This document shows positions 17,700 to 27,011 of a stretch of 64,000 nucleotides of DNA, piece by piece. The stretch comes from Prevotella sp. UBA3288 (lineage in GTDB: Bacteria; Bacteroidota; Bacteroidia; Bacteroidales; Bacteroidaceae). The translations under genes and the position numbers were made by a program. The notes beneath the pieces are model-generated. The model had not been told where the DNA came from and made no database searches. It saw nothing but the letters and a program-made list of their open reading frames with translations. The stretch spans positions 14,757 through 78,756 of the forward strand of contig DETM01000016.1 of NCBI GenBank assembly GCA_002361655.1, written 5' to 3'. Positions within the stretch are counted from its first letter, which is position 1. Each line of letters begins with the position of its first letter.

Positions 17700-17727
17700 A
17701 ATTTTTTGTTCTTTATTCTTTATTCCA

Positions 17728-20700
17728 TTAGAGGTTAATCTTCACACCCATTGAGAAGATGCGTCCCTGAGCAAGCGTGCCGCAGTCGATACCTTGATAG
17801 AGTTGATGGTTGCTGACAGAGAACTCGGGGTCGCTGCCTGTGTACTTGGTGAGCGTAAAGAGGTTGCTGCCTGAAGCCCATACAGAGATGCCCTGCAGCC
17901 ACGACTGCCAAGCCTCAGGAATAGGCACCTGATAAGAGAGTTTCACATTCTTCAGTCGCAGGTAAGAGCCATCCTCAATCCATCGGTCAGAGAAACGGTT
18001 GTTGCCCATCGGGTCGCCCATATTGACACGAGGCAGGTCGGTCTGCTGGCCCTCGTAGCGCCAACGGCCAACCTCTGCCACCTGCTGGTTGTAGAGGGTA
18101 GAGGCGCTGTTCAGGATAGAGCGCTGGTAGTTGTAGACATCGTTGCCCAGGCTATAGTTGAACACGGCCCCGAGTGTGAAGCGCTTCCAGTTGAGGTTGA
18201 GGAACAGATTACCATAGATGTCGGGATTGGGGTCGCCGATGATGACCTTGTCGGCCTCGTCAATCTGGCCGGGGGCTTCCTCGCCCTTGGCATTGTAAGA
18301 GTTCACATCCTCGAAGATGACATCACCGGCCTTGAAGGGCTGACGAGCACCGGTCTCATCTACCATATAGAGACCTGCTGCTTGAGCGGCAGCCGTATTG
18401 GCAAACACACCCTTGGTCTTATAGCCATAGAATGCTCCCACGGGATTACCCACCGACGTCAGGATATTCTTGTCGCCATAAATAGAGGTGGTGAAGTCGC
18501 CATTGGCCAGAGCCTTCACCTTGTTCACGTAGTGACCGACAGTGGCGCCGATCTCCAGATGCCAGTCTTTCAGTGCAACGGGCTTGCCGCTGAGGCCAAA
18601 CTCAAAACCGGTGTTCTGGATCTTGCCGTCATTCGTCCAATAGTTGTTGATACCACCGATGGGGTTCTCGAAACTCTTCAGAGCCAGCAGGTCCTTGGTG
18701 TTGTGGATATAGTAGTCCACATTCATGCTCAAACGGTTCTGTAGGAAATGGGCCTGCAGACCGACATTGTATTTCGTGGTGGTCTCCCACTTGATCTCCT
18801 CGTTACCCACATTGGTGAGTTGCATACCGATCTCCGTATAGTTGTAGCGCACGGTGTTGAACGATGTGCGGGCCGCATAGTTGCTGATGCCGTCGTTACC
18901 GCTCATATCGAAACCTGCGTTCAGACGTAGGTAGTTGATACCGGCATTCTTCGGGAACCACTTCTCGTTAGTCAGCACCCAGCCCAGTTGCACACTGGGG
19001 AAGATGGCCCACTTGGTGCCGAAGGCCTTCACGCCGCCCTTGGCATTGGAACCGAAACGGCTGTTAGCCTCTGCCAATACGGATACGGTAGCGAAATACT
19101 TGTTCATGTAGTTGTAATCGCCGGAGAGGTACCACTGCACATTCTTCCACACATCGTCGGCACCGGTCACTGTAGAATAGACATCGTCGCCGGTAGCCAT
19201 CTTCGGGTTCTTGTCGTCCTCGCCCTTGGTAGAATATTCGGTGGCAAGGTCGCTGTTGTCGTAAGAGAAATAATTGAAGCGGAAACCTGCTGTGGCAGCG
19301 ACGGTATGAGCACCGAACTTCTTATTCCAGTCGATGTGGGTGTTGCTCAAGATGTTGGTCTCCTTCGAGAAGATGGAGGCCGTCTTTGAATAGACCGTTC
19401 CCAGATTCTCGATGGCAAACGAAGGCAAGCCCAGGTTAGGACGATAGTAGGCCTGAGAGTTACGGTTCAGATAGTAACTGAAGTGCGAGGAAATTTTCCA
19501 GTCGTTGCTGATCTGCCAGGTCGGGGTAATCGTCACATTGAAGAACGTATTCTCGTTGCGGTTCTTACGCTCACCGGCACCATTATGAATCAGTGCCACA
19601 GGGTTGGCCAGCGAATAGTTGCCGTTATCCAGCGTATCATAGAGTTTGTCGGCATCAGCGAGCAGCGATGTGAAAGCCTTGATATTCTGGTTGTACTGAT
19701 AGGGGTTGAGCAGGGGGCTCTTGATCAGTGCCAGAAATCCCGGTGAGGTGATGGTACCGCTGTTCAGGTCTGCAGGGACACCGTCGTCGAAGAGGTTCGT
19801 GTTGGAACGCGAGAACGACATGTCAAACTTCGTGGAGAGGTTGTACAGCAGGTTGATGTCGGTATTGAAGCGCACATTGATACGGTCGAAACTGGTAGCA
19901 TTGATATTCTTCATGGTCTGGATGTAGGCCACCGAAAGGTTGTACATACCGATGTCGTCACCACCCTGCACATTGATGCTGTAGTTGTGGGTCAGAGCGG
20001 TACGATAGACATAGTCGCTCCAGTTCGTGTTATTATGATAATCGTAATAGTAGTAACCGTCCTTCGAGTCGTTGAGGAAGTTGAACTGCAGGGCATTGTT
20101 GATAGAGCCGATACGTTCCTGTACTTCAGCAATCGTGCCCAGTTGCTCGACAGCGTAGTTACGATACTGCTGGTCGTTCATCATTGTAGGATAATGGGGC
20201 ACGAAAGTCCAGCCCACTCCGATGTTGGCATCGATACGGGTAGCCATCGAATGTCCGCGCTTGGTATCAATCAGAATGACGCCGTTGGCACCACGGGCAC
20301 CATAGAGGGCAGTGGCGTTCTTCAGCACCGTCACCTTGTCGATGTCTTCGGGCGAGATGGTCGACAGCATATTGAAGATGTCACCCAGATGGAGCGACTC
20401 GCGGTTGCGCTGCATATCCAGTTCCACACCATCGAGGATGATAAGCGGCTGGGCATTGGCATTGATTGAACTGATACCACGGATGAACATCGCTGCACCT
20501 TGGTCAAGGTTGCCCGAGTGCATGGTCATGTGGATATCGCCACCCAAACGCTCCGTCATCTCCTCGTCGATGGTGATACCGCCACCTTTGGAGACGAATC
20601 CGTTCTTGGCGGTAATCGTGGTACCGTTTTCATACATCGAGGCAAAGGCATCGCTCAGCATACTGATACGAACCGTCTGCTTCTCGTCGCCGGGAATGAT

Positions 20701-21072
20701 GGCCACCTGCTGTGACAGATATTCCGGTGCCTGCACAAAGAGAGATGTTGCAAACGTGGGCACTTTAATGGTGAACTTACCATCCTCGTCGGTCATGGCT
20801 GCATAGCGGTTATCATTGAGAGTCTGCAGACGCACACCAGCCAATGGTGCCTTGGTGGCTTCATCGACAATGATACCGCTCACCATGATGGTGGGATTGG
20901 TATCGACAACCTTGGCGCGCTTTGGAGCCTTGATGGCTTCAGTGACTTCTTCGTCATCGACATCGTCCTGAGCGAAAGCCACGGAGCAGATGGTCAAAGC
21001 AATGGCACAGAGTGAGAGTCTGAGACTCTGACGCTGTAGGTAGTTATAGATTGTACTTTTCATCGTTGTCAT
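17728..21072 (-). CDS. susC: SusC/RagA-family TonB-dependent transporter (pair 1)
   Basis: A 1,114-residue outer-membrane importer. After the signal peptide (to about residue 35, CSVAFAQ) there is an acidic linker (DDVDDEEV), a carboxypeptidase-regulatory-like domain (about 60-135, GIIVDEATKAPLAGV), the plug (about 165-280, with VTVLKNATALYGARGANGVILI) and a C-terminal beta-barrel ending GRIFSMGVKINL. The plug lacks the usual SusC opening LDEVVV and has GTTITAKNGFV in its place, a mild deviation. The start codon overlaps the stop of the upstream FAS1 gene in a TAATG, so the two are translationally coupled. MKSTIYNYL at 21063 is an alternative start. Confidence 0.95.
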   Translation of the reverse strand: MTTMKSTIYNYLQRQSLRLSLCAIALTICSVAFAQDDVDDEEVTEAIKAPKRAKVVDTNPTIMVSGIIVDEATKAPLAGVRLQTLNDNRYAAMTDEDGKFTIKVPTFATSLFVQAPEYLSQQVAIIPGDEKQTVRISMLSDAFASMYENGTTITAKNGFVSKGGGITIDEEMTERLGGDIHMTMHSGNLDQGAAMFIRGISSINANAQPLIILDGVELDMQRNRESLHLGDIFNMLSTISPEDIDKVTVLKNATALYGARGANGVILIDTKRGHSMATRIDANIGVGWTFVPHYPTMMNDQQYRNYAVEQLGTIAEVQERIGSINNALQFNFLNDSKDGYYYYDYHNNTNWSDYVYRTALTHNYSINVQGGDDIGMYNLSVAYIQTMKNINATSFDRINVRFNTDINLLYNLSTKFDMSFSRSNTNLFDDGVPADLNSGTITSPGFLALIKSPLLNPYQYNQNIKAFTSLLADADKLYDTLDNGNYSLANPVALIHNGAGERKNRNENTFFNVTITPTWQISNDWKISSHFSYYLNRNSQAYYRPNLGLPSFAIENLGTVYSKTASIFSKETNILSNTHIDWNKKFGAHTVAATAGFRFNYFSYDNSDLATEYSTKGEDDKNPKMATGDDVYSTVTGADDVWKNVQWYLSGDYNYMNKYFATVSVLAEANSRFGSNAKGGVKAFGTKWAIFPSVQLGWVLTNEKWFPKNAGINYLRLNAGFDMSGNDGISNYAARTSFNTVRYNYTEIGMQLTNVGNEEIKWETTTKYNVGLQAHFLQNRLSMNVDYYIHNTKDLLALKSFENPIGGINNYWTNDGKIQNTGFEFGLSGKPVALKDWHLEIGATVGHYVNKVKALANGDFTTSIYGDKNILTSVGNPVGAFYGYKTKGVFANTAAAQAAGLYMVDETGARQPFKAGDVIFEDVNSYNAKGEEAPGQIDEADKVIIGDPNPDIYGNLFLNLNWKRFTLGAVFNYSLGNDVYNYQRSILNSASTLYNQQVAEVGRWRYEGQQTDLPRVNMGDPMGNNRFSDRWIEDGSYLRLKNVKLSYQVPIPEAWQSWLQGISVWASGSNLFTLTKYTGSDPEFSVSNHQLYQGIDCGTLAQGRIFSMGVKINL

Positions 21073-22904
21073 TATTCATTAGCAGAGTTAGACCATTTGT
21101 CGTTATATTCTTTCGGAACGAGATAGACACCAGCCACACGCATCTGCTGGTCGTATTTGCTACGGTTGGAAGCAGAGGCATAGGACTTGGTATGCATCAT
21201 CATCAGACTGGGATAGGCATCCAGGCCATAGTAGCAAGCGGGGAAGGTAAACTCGCCCAGGTCGAGGACATTCACTTTATCGGGATCACCGACAAAGGTC
21301 GACTTGTTTGTATTTTCGCCAAAATCAGTAGAGATTTCAGAGTCGTTTCTGGCACCCTGAGGCAACACGGTATATTGCTGCTTGTTGGAGGCATCCGTCC
21401 AACTGAGGTAGAAGCGCAAGTAGTAGGGGCGCACAAGGTGATCAGCATCTTCTTCTATCTGAGCGGGCACCGTCACCACATAGATGTGGTAAGTCGTCGA
21501 ACGGACACCTCGCAGTGCAAAGTTGAACTCCGGCTTTCCTGAAGAACCTTCGACATCGGTACTGTCGACTGCCACATAGGTAAAGTACGGAGAATTGGCA
21601 GGGAAGAGCCACTGCTTGAACATCTCGGGCACCTTGCTGAATATGGGGAAATCCTGGAGTCTTCCTGTCTTTGCATAAATACTGTGAGTCGTTAACTTCG
21701 CCACTTTCAATGTATTGTCAGGAACCCTGACGGAAATCACCGGATTATAGGTCTCCCACGGGAAGAAGGCCAGTGAGTCGACGACACGGGCAATACCGTT
21801 GCTCATCTCGCTGACATCTGTCGTATGATCCAGCACTTCCGGCATATTGGTCAGGTAACGGCGCGAAGTGGCATAGGCAGAATCGTCTTCTGCAAAAATG
21901 CCTTCGCCGAACAGCGGACTGTTGCGCTGGTAGGAACGAGAGAACACCAGACGGCTGACAATGTTGTGATAGGTCAAAGAGTCATTGTATTCATCCCTTG
22001 ACATAGACGTCGGCAGGGTGGCGGGCTTTTCTGCCTTTGCTGTGGTCGACGTTGCGTTAGAAGCCACCTGCGTCTTCTTCGTCACATCCATATAGTCCAT
22101 GGTGGAGATATAGTTGTAGCAGGGTCTGATGGCTTCGTAGGCAGCCTCCCAGGCTTTGTCGTTGGGAATCAGCATGCAGTAGGTACTGTCTTCATTCTCC
22201 AAGTCGGCATTCATGATAGAACGCACCACATTGTTGGTCTTTCGCAGCACCGAGTCGAGGTAGGTCTGCTTGCCGTCGACGAGCGGACCAATGACAGAAG
22301 CACTCGGATCGAGGAAGTACTGGTCGTACTTCTGGATGTACGCCTTGATATGGTCACAGTCGGTAAGATCATCCACATTCTCGTAGAGATTGTTGTAGAA
22401 CTCCGACATGCCGTTGATCTTATGCATCAGACCGTTACTCGACGGCAGGTTGATGGCGGCATATCTGAAACCGTCGAAATCGTCCATCGTGAAGGGATGG
22501 TGCTTGGAGTTGAGCGAGACAATGGTCATGCTGTCAAGGGCAGCCGATACGGGGTAGTTGAACTCCGTGATATGGTGTTGGATGAACTGCTTCAGGACAG
22601 TAGCACTGTCGCTGGCCATCAGACGGTTGTAGTCGTCATCGCTGAAAGCAGCATCAACGGGAGCCCAGACGGTGTAGAACCGCGGACTGTTGAGAGCCTC
22701 CGAGAAGTTGCACTTCTTGGCAAGGGCAGTGAACTTGGTCAACTGCGGGTCGTTAGAGATATTCTCCCACAACGTGGTGTTGGCTCCCGGTGTCAGTCCG
22801 TCAACAGGTGCCGTATTGTAGTCGGAATAGTCGGTGCAGGATGCTGCAGCAAGCACCAGGCCTGCTGACAGCATCGAGATTCCTATATACTTGTTTAATT
22901 TCAT
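21072..22904 (-). CDS. FAS1 (fasciclin) domain surface lipoprotein
   Basis: About 610 residues. The lipobox AAASC is followed by TDYSDYN. A FAS1 domain from about 40 to 190 shows the H1-type segment LTKFTALAKKCNFSEALN and YTVWAPVDAAFSDDDYNRLM. A second FAS1-like unit appears from about 190 to 400 (SIMNADLENEDSTYCMLIPNDKAWEAAYEAI). The rest is a beta-rich C-terminal region ending in VAGVYLVPKEYNDKW. FAS1 domains mediate carbohydrate or protein adhesion. Its place directly before susC, with coupled translation, suggests an outer-leaflet partner of the SusCD complex, in the role of a surface glycan-binding protein. The start is taken at MKLNKYIG (22904); an ATG at 22910 is also in frame. Confidence 0.85.
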   Translation of the reverse strand: MKLNKYIGISMLSAGLVLAAASCTDYSDYNTAPVDGLTPGANTTLWENISNDPQLTKFTALAKKCNFSEALNSPRFYTVWAPVDAAFSDDDYNRLMASDSATVLKQFIQHHITEFNYPVSAALDSMTIVSLNSKHHPFTMDDFDGFRYAAINLPSSNGLMHKINGMSEFYNNLYENVDDLTDCDHIKAYIQKYDQYFLDPSASVIGPLVDGKQTYLDSVLRKTNNVVRSIMNADLENEDSTYCMLIPNDKAWEAAYEAIRPCYNYISTMDYMDVTKKTQVASNATSTTAKAEKPATLPTSMSRDEYNDSLTYHNIVSRLVFSRSYQRNSPLFGEGIFAEDDSAYATSRRYLTNMPEVLDHTTDVSEMSNGIARVVDSLAFFPWETYNPVISVRVPDNTLKVAKLTTHSIYAKTGRLQDFPIFSKVPEMFKQWLFPANSPYFTYVAVDSTDVEGSSGKPEFNFALRGVRSTTYHIYVVTVPAQIEEDADHLVRPYYLRFYLSWTDASNKQQYTVLPQGARNDSEISTDFGENTNKSTFVGDPDKVNVLDLGEFTFPACYYGLDAYPSLMMMHTKSYASASNRSKYDQQMRVAGVYLVPKEYNDKWSNSANE

Positions 22905-22956
22905 AATCATTTACGATTTTCAATTTTCTATTATCAATTGTCCATTATCAATTGCC

Positions 22957-25203
22957 TTAGTACCAGTCCTCGGTCATGTTCTGACTGTTGACCACATTCA
23001 GCGGCACTAGTTCAATGAAGTCGAACGACCAACCCAGGTTAGCATCGTTCACCAGGTTCTTGATGCGCAGCCAGTAGTCCTTGCTCTGGTCAAACTGCTG
23101 GGTGGTAATAATACGGCGCAGCATCATGGTACCATAGCCCTGCTCGGAGCGGCAGTTGTTGCCGCCGACAATCTGACTGGCTGCCGAATAAATGTCGTCC
23201 TCGCTGTAACTCAACGGGTCGGTCACACTGTTGTTACCGCCGCGTGAGAAAGAAGCAGGAGCATACATATAGCCACGAACATGCATACGCTGTCCGGCCT
23301 CAACACCGAAGTCCGACAATTCGTTCTCGTCACGTGTCTGGATGGGCTCATAACCCATCGTAGCATCCTCGTTGGGGTTAGCGCAGGCATCGAAAGGAAT
23401 GCCGACGGCCACCATATCCGACTGTCTGGGCGAGTTGCCGATGTAGAACTGCATCAGTCCACCACGTGCCATAGGCGGATAGATGATACGCAACTCATAC
23501 TGGTCTGTAGGAACGTGAGGCAGTTTGATGGCGAAGTCGTAGACATCCCAGCCTTGGAACTGGTCACTGTTGTGAGCACGCCAAGCACCCATCACGTTGA
23601 AGCGGAGCAGCGTACCGGGATTGTAGCATACGATATTGTCGAAGAACGTATTCTCGAAAGCGGCACGGTTACCGTCGCCGCCACCATTAAGCGTACTGAC
23701 CTCGGCAGGAGTGGCAAAGCGCAAACCGTTGTTGACCAACTCATAAAGGAAGGTCGACGAATCCAGACGCAGACGTTCACGGAGGGCATCTCGGGCATTC
23801 TGGTCGTATTTCAAGATACCCTTGATACGGTGGATATAGCCGTTCAGGGTCTCCACGCTTCCCTTACGGTTCACGGGGACACCGGCAAACTTCAGGTCAT
23901 GGTCGCCATCACCAGGCATACCGAAGAGACCGAGTTTGGCCGTCAGCGTGTTATTCGTCAGATAGCGGTTCAGCCACAAATCCTTGGTGCCGCTGCTCTT
24001 CTTCGGGCTGGTCTCCCAAACCTTCAGCAGGGTATTTGGCAACAATGTCTCGAAATACTCCTGAGGCTCGTAGCCAAAACAGAAGTTCCACGTTCCGGCA
24101 GAATAAGCGGCATCCTCATACACTATTTTATCAATAGGCATACCGGCACGCAGGATGTGATAGGCCACAAACATATTCACCACATTGAAAGGATTGGTAT
24201 AGTCTGTGCCTGTGCTGATGGTGATATTCTTCTCATTGATATAGTCATACCACTGAGCGCAGTTGCCGTACCACTCTGCACACTTGGCTCTCAGGCTTTC
24301 CAGGTCGGTGATGCCCTCTGCCTCAAACACGTCGTCGGTCTCGGCAAAGACCGTCCATTTGACCAGGCACTCCTTGGGGTAATAGAGCGGGTTGCCGTCA
24401 CGGTCGTTATGCGACTCGAGGCTATAGGTCTTGGTCGTACCGTCGGCATTGACTTTCTTCTCAATCAACAGACTGTCAGTAAAGCCGGTGGCCTCTAAGG
24501 CTGCATAGAAGATACGCAAGTCCTTCTCGCCCTCAACACGCAACTGGTCGTCGGTGGTACGGTCGGAACGCGGGATGACGGTCGAGCAAATATGCAGGAT
24601 ACCGTTGATGGCCTCAATATCGCCCTCGATAATAGCGGCCTCGTTATTTAGACTGGTATAACCAATATACTCCGGATTTTCGGCATCCTCCTCGAACGTG
24701 CCTACGGTGATGCTTCTGCCCACCTTCATCGTCGTCCACGTGCCATCACCGACGACATCCACCTGCCTGTGGGCTTCGCCGGAGAGATGATAGCGCGCCA
24801 GGTCGTCGCACAGCGAGTCGGACATCAAAGCCACTCGGGCCATCACGTCAAGGTTGTTCCAGTTAGCATCTTCCTTGATACCGTTATGCTTTACCTTGGC
24901 TTTGGAGATGAGATACGACTCATCCTTATAAAGGCTGTCAATATAAGCGTTGACACCCTCGTTCAACGGGGCGAAACAAGTATATTCACCATAAGTACCC
25001 ATATACTTGTCGAAGCCGCTCTTCTCGAGAATGAGATAGAAAGCACTCAACTGAGGCCTTTCACGCAACAACTCAGCAATGGTCTTATCGTCAGTAGAGA
25101 AAAGGTTAGAACCATCAGGCTCCTCGGTGCAGGATGCGAGGCCTATCATGCCAAGAACCCCCAGCACTAACATCTTTCCCATGTTAAATATCGTCTTATT
25201 CAT
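22957..25203 (-). CDS. FAS1 (fasciclin) domain surface lipoprotein with long C-terminal domain
   Basis: A 748-residue lipoprotein (lipobox GLASC, then TEEPDGSN). FAS1 unit one spans about 35-220 (LSAFYLILEKSGFDKYMG, YTCFAPLNEGVNAYIDSL, INGILHICSTVI). A second spans about 230-480 (RIFYAALEATGFTDSLL, WTVFAETDDVFEAEGI, LNGYIHRIKGIL). The last 230 residues form a beta-sandwich-like domain (AWRAHNSDQFQGWDVYDFAIKL, YWLRIKNLVNDANLGWSFDFIELVPL) that resembles a carbohydrate-binding fold, though I do not recognise a named family. It sits between the SusD of pair 2 and the next FAS1 gene in the same operon, with spacers of 39 and 46 bp. Function as a glycan-binding surface protein is inferred. Confidence 0.83.
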   Translation of the reverse strand: MNKTIFNMGKMLVLGVLGMIGLASCTEEPDGSNLFSTDDKTIAELLRERPQLSAFYLILEKSGFDKYMGTYGEYTCFAPLNEGVNAYIDSLYKDESYLISKAKVKHNGIKEDANWNNLDVMARVALMSDSLCDDLARYHLSGEAHRQVDVVGDGTWTTMKVGRSITVGTFEEDAENPEYIGYTSLNNEAAIIEGDIEAINGILHICSTVIPRSDRTTDDQLRVEGEKDLRIFYAALEATGFTDSLLIEKKVNADGTTKTYSLESHNDRDGNPLYYPKECLVKWTVFAETDDVFEAEGITDLESLRAKCAEWYGNCAQWYDYINEKNITISTGTDYTNPFNVVNMFVAYHILRAGMPIDKIVYEDAAYSAGTWNFCFGYEPQEYFETLLPNTLLKVWETSPKKSSGTKDLWLNRYLTNNTLTAKLGLFGMPGDGDHDLKFAGVPVNRKGSVETLNGYIHRIKGILKYDQNARDALRERLRLDSSTFLYELVNNGLRFATPAEVSTLNGGGDGNRAAFENTFFDNIVCYNPGTLLRFNVMGAWRAHNSDQFQGWDVYDFAIKLPHVPTDQYELRIIYPPMARGGLMQFYIGNSPRQSDMVAVGIPFDACANPNEDATMGYEPIQTRDENELSDFGVEAGQRMHVRGYMYAPASFSRGGNNSVTDPLSYSEDDIYSAASQIVGGNNCRSEQGYGTMMLRRIITTQQFDQSKDYWLRIKNLVNDANLGWSFDFIELVPLNVVNSQNMTEDWY

Positions 25204-25242
25204 ATCTTCGTGATAGTTTGAGATTGTTAAACTTTCGAGGTA

Positions 25243-26976
25243 TTAATACTTGGCAGCAGACTTATAGACAGGATTCTGCACAAGCAGAGGATTCAGTTCA
25301 ACCTCACTCTGGTTGATAGGCATATAGAGGTAGCGCTCGTCGCGCATCTTGGCCCTCATCGACGCAGGCACAGGATATTTGCTCAGTGCCAAGTCAAAGA
25401 AGTCGTTACTATTCGTGATGTAACTCTCGGTCAGTTTCTTCGTCAGGTCAGCCTTGGTCGTGGTATGACGATAGTTATAGCGCATCAGGTCGAACCAGCG
25501 CTTGCCTTCGAAGCACAATTCACGGCCACGCTCTGCCAACACCAGTTGCTCCATATTGTCGCGATAGACATTGTACTTCAGCGAGAGACCCGGCTTGCTG
25601 GCTTCAGGCAATGCACGGTCGTTGACAAACTGGCAAATATTGAATGCCACCTGATTCAGCGAATCACTGACCGTCGTACCGTCATTGGCATCCTTTGCGG
25701 CCTGGACACGCATATTGTAAATCTGCACAAGAGCCTCAGCCTTCATCAGCATGACGTCGGTAAGACGGTAGAAAATCCAGTTCTGGAACACATTACGTGC
25801 ACTGCGGTTGCCGTCGACAGTACTCACACCGGCGGACTCCTGAGCCACGAACTTGCGGACGGGGAACTGGTCGGCCGTTGCCTTGGCATTATAGACATAC
25901 TCATAGAGGCGCTGGTCCTTGTCATTGCTCCACATCGTCTTGCCGGAACTGCTGATGGTACCATACGCTGTCGTAGCATTCAGATAGGCCGGTGTTGAAG
26001 CGTTGGTACCGGTATAGCGGAAATACATTGCATCAATACCTGCATTAGCGACATTGCTGTTGCGGAACTGAAGTTCGAAGATGCTCTCATCGGCATTCTG
26101 ACGTCCGAAGATGTCATAATACATATTGGTACAGTCCGAGAGATAGTACTCCTGCTCGGTGTCAGTATCCCCGAAGCGACGGTTTCTGGGGTCAGCCTCG
26201 TAAGCCTCTTTCTTGGCCTTGATCACCTTGTCGCAATAGTCCACACAGGTCTGATAGTCACTCTCACTGCGATTGATGGATGCACGCCAGAGGTAGATAT
26301 CGGCCAGAATGGCATTGATGCCGTCCTTGTTCAGATAGCCCTTGTCGCGCCAGTCACCATAGGTAGAGCCCGATACGGCCACCTTCTCGGCAGCCACCAG
26401 GTCGTCGATACACATGGTCAGCACGGAGTCGGGAGTGTACTGAGGCACATTCAGATTATCACTGCTGTTCAGATAAGCATGCGGCGTCACGGGAATGTCG
26501 TGGAACACCCGTGTGAGGTAGAAATAGCAGAAAGCACGCAGAGCCAGGACCTGTGCCCTGTTGGCATCAAAGTCGCCACGGGTATAGTCGGGGTCAAGGG
26601 CTATGACACCTTCGCCCTTCTCAAGTACCAGGTTACAATAGTTGATGGCCGAGTAGAAGGGATACCATGAGGTAAAGGCGTTCTCCGTCTCAATGTTCAT
26701 AGAGTAGATCTGCGACAATGATGTCTTGTAGGCAGAAGTGGCCGGAACCGTCGAGGGAATCGAGAGTTCGTCAGAGCGGAAGTCGCCCCAGACAATCATA
26801 TTGCGGATGGCAGCCGCATCACGCAACTGAGCATAGGCAGTAGCCACAACAGCCTCCACCTCGCCCTTCTTCTGCCAGAAGTCGTCATCAACAGTCTTGT
26901 TGTCGGGCAGGATGACCGTGTCGACACAAGATGTCATCGCGATGCTTGCTAATAAAATCGAAAATATCTTTTTCAT
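25243..26976 (-). CDS. susD: SusD/RagB-family outer-membrane lipoprotein (pair 2)
   Basis: About 577 residues from MKKIFSILLAS at 26976. The frame also opens at 27006, but those extra codons are made of a simple TATCAAT-type repeat. The lipobox AMTSC is followed by VDTVILPDNKTVDDDFWQKKGEVEAVVATAYAQLRD, a typical SusD opening. TPR-like helices (ALRAFCYFYLTRVFHDIPVT) and the C-terminal LVLAERGRELCFEGKRWFDLMRYN signature confirm the family. It works with the SusC encoded just upstream (27012-30503) to bind and import a pectic oligosaccharide. Confidence 0.93.
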   Translation of the reverse strand: MKKIFSILLASIAMTSCVDTVILPDNKTVDDDFWQKKGEVEAVVATAYAQLRDAAAIRNMIVWGDFRSDELSIPSTVPATSAYKTSLSQIYSMNIETENAFTSWYPFYSAINYCNLVLEKGEGVIALDPDYTRGDFDANRAQVLALRAFCYFYLTRVFHDIPVTPHAYLNSSDNLNVPQYTPDSVLTMCIDDLVAAEKVAVSGSTYGDWRDKGYLNKDGINAILADIYLWRASINRSESDYQTCVDYCDKVIKAKKEAYEADPRNRRFGDTDTEQEYYLSDCTNMYYDIFGRQNADESIFELQFRNSNVANAGIDAMYFRYTGTNASTPAYLNATTAYGTISSSGKTMWSNDKDQRLYEYVYNAKATADQFPVRKFVAQESAGVSTVDGNRSARNVFQNWIFYRLTDVMLMKAEALVQIYNMRVQAAKDANDGTTVSDSLNQVAFNICQFVNDRALPEASKPGLSLKYNVYRDNMEQLVLAERGRELCFEGKRWFDLMRYNYRHTTTKADLTKKLTESYITNSNDFFDLALSKYPVPASMRAKMRDERYLYMPINQSEVELNPLLVQNPVYKSAAKY

Positions 26977-27011
26977 AATTATCAGTTGTCTATTATCAAT
27001 TATCAATTCGT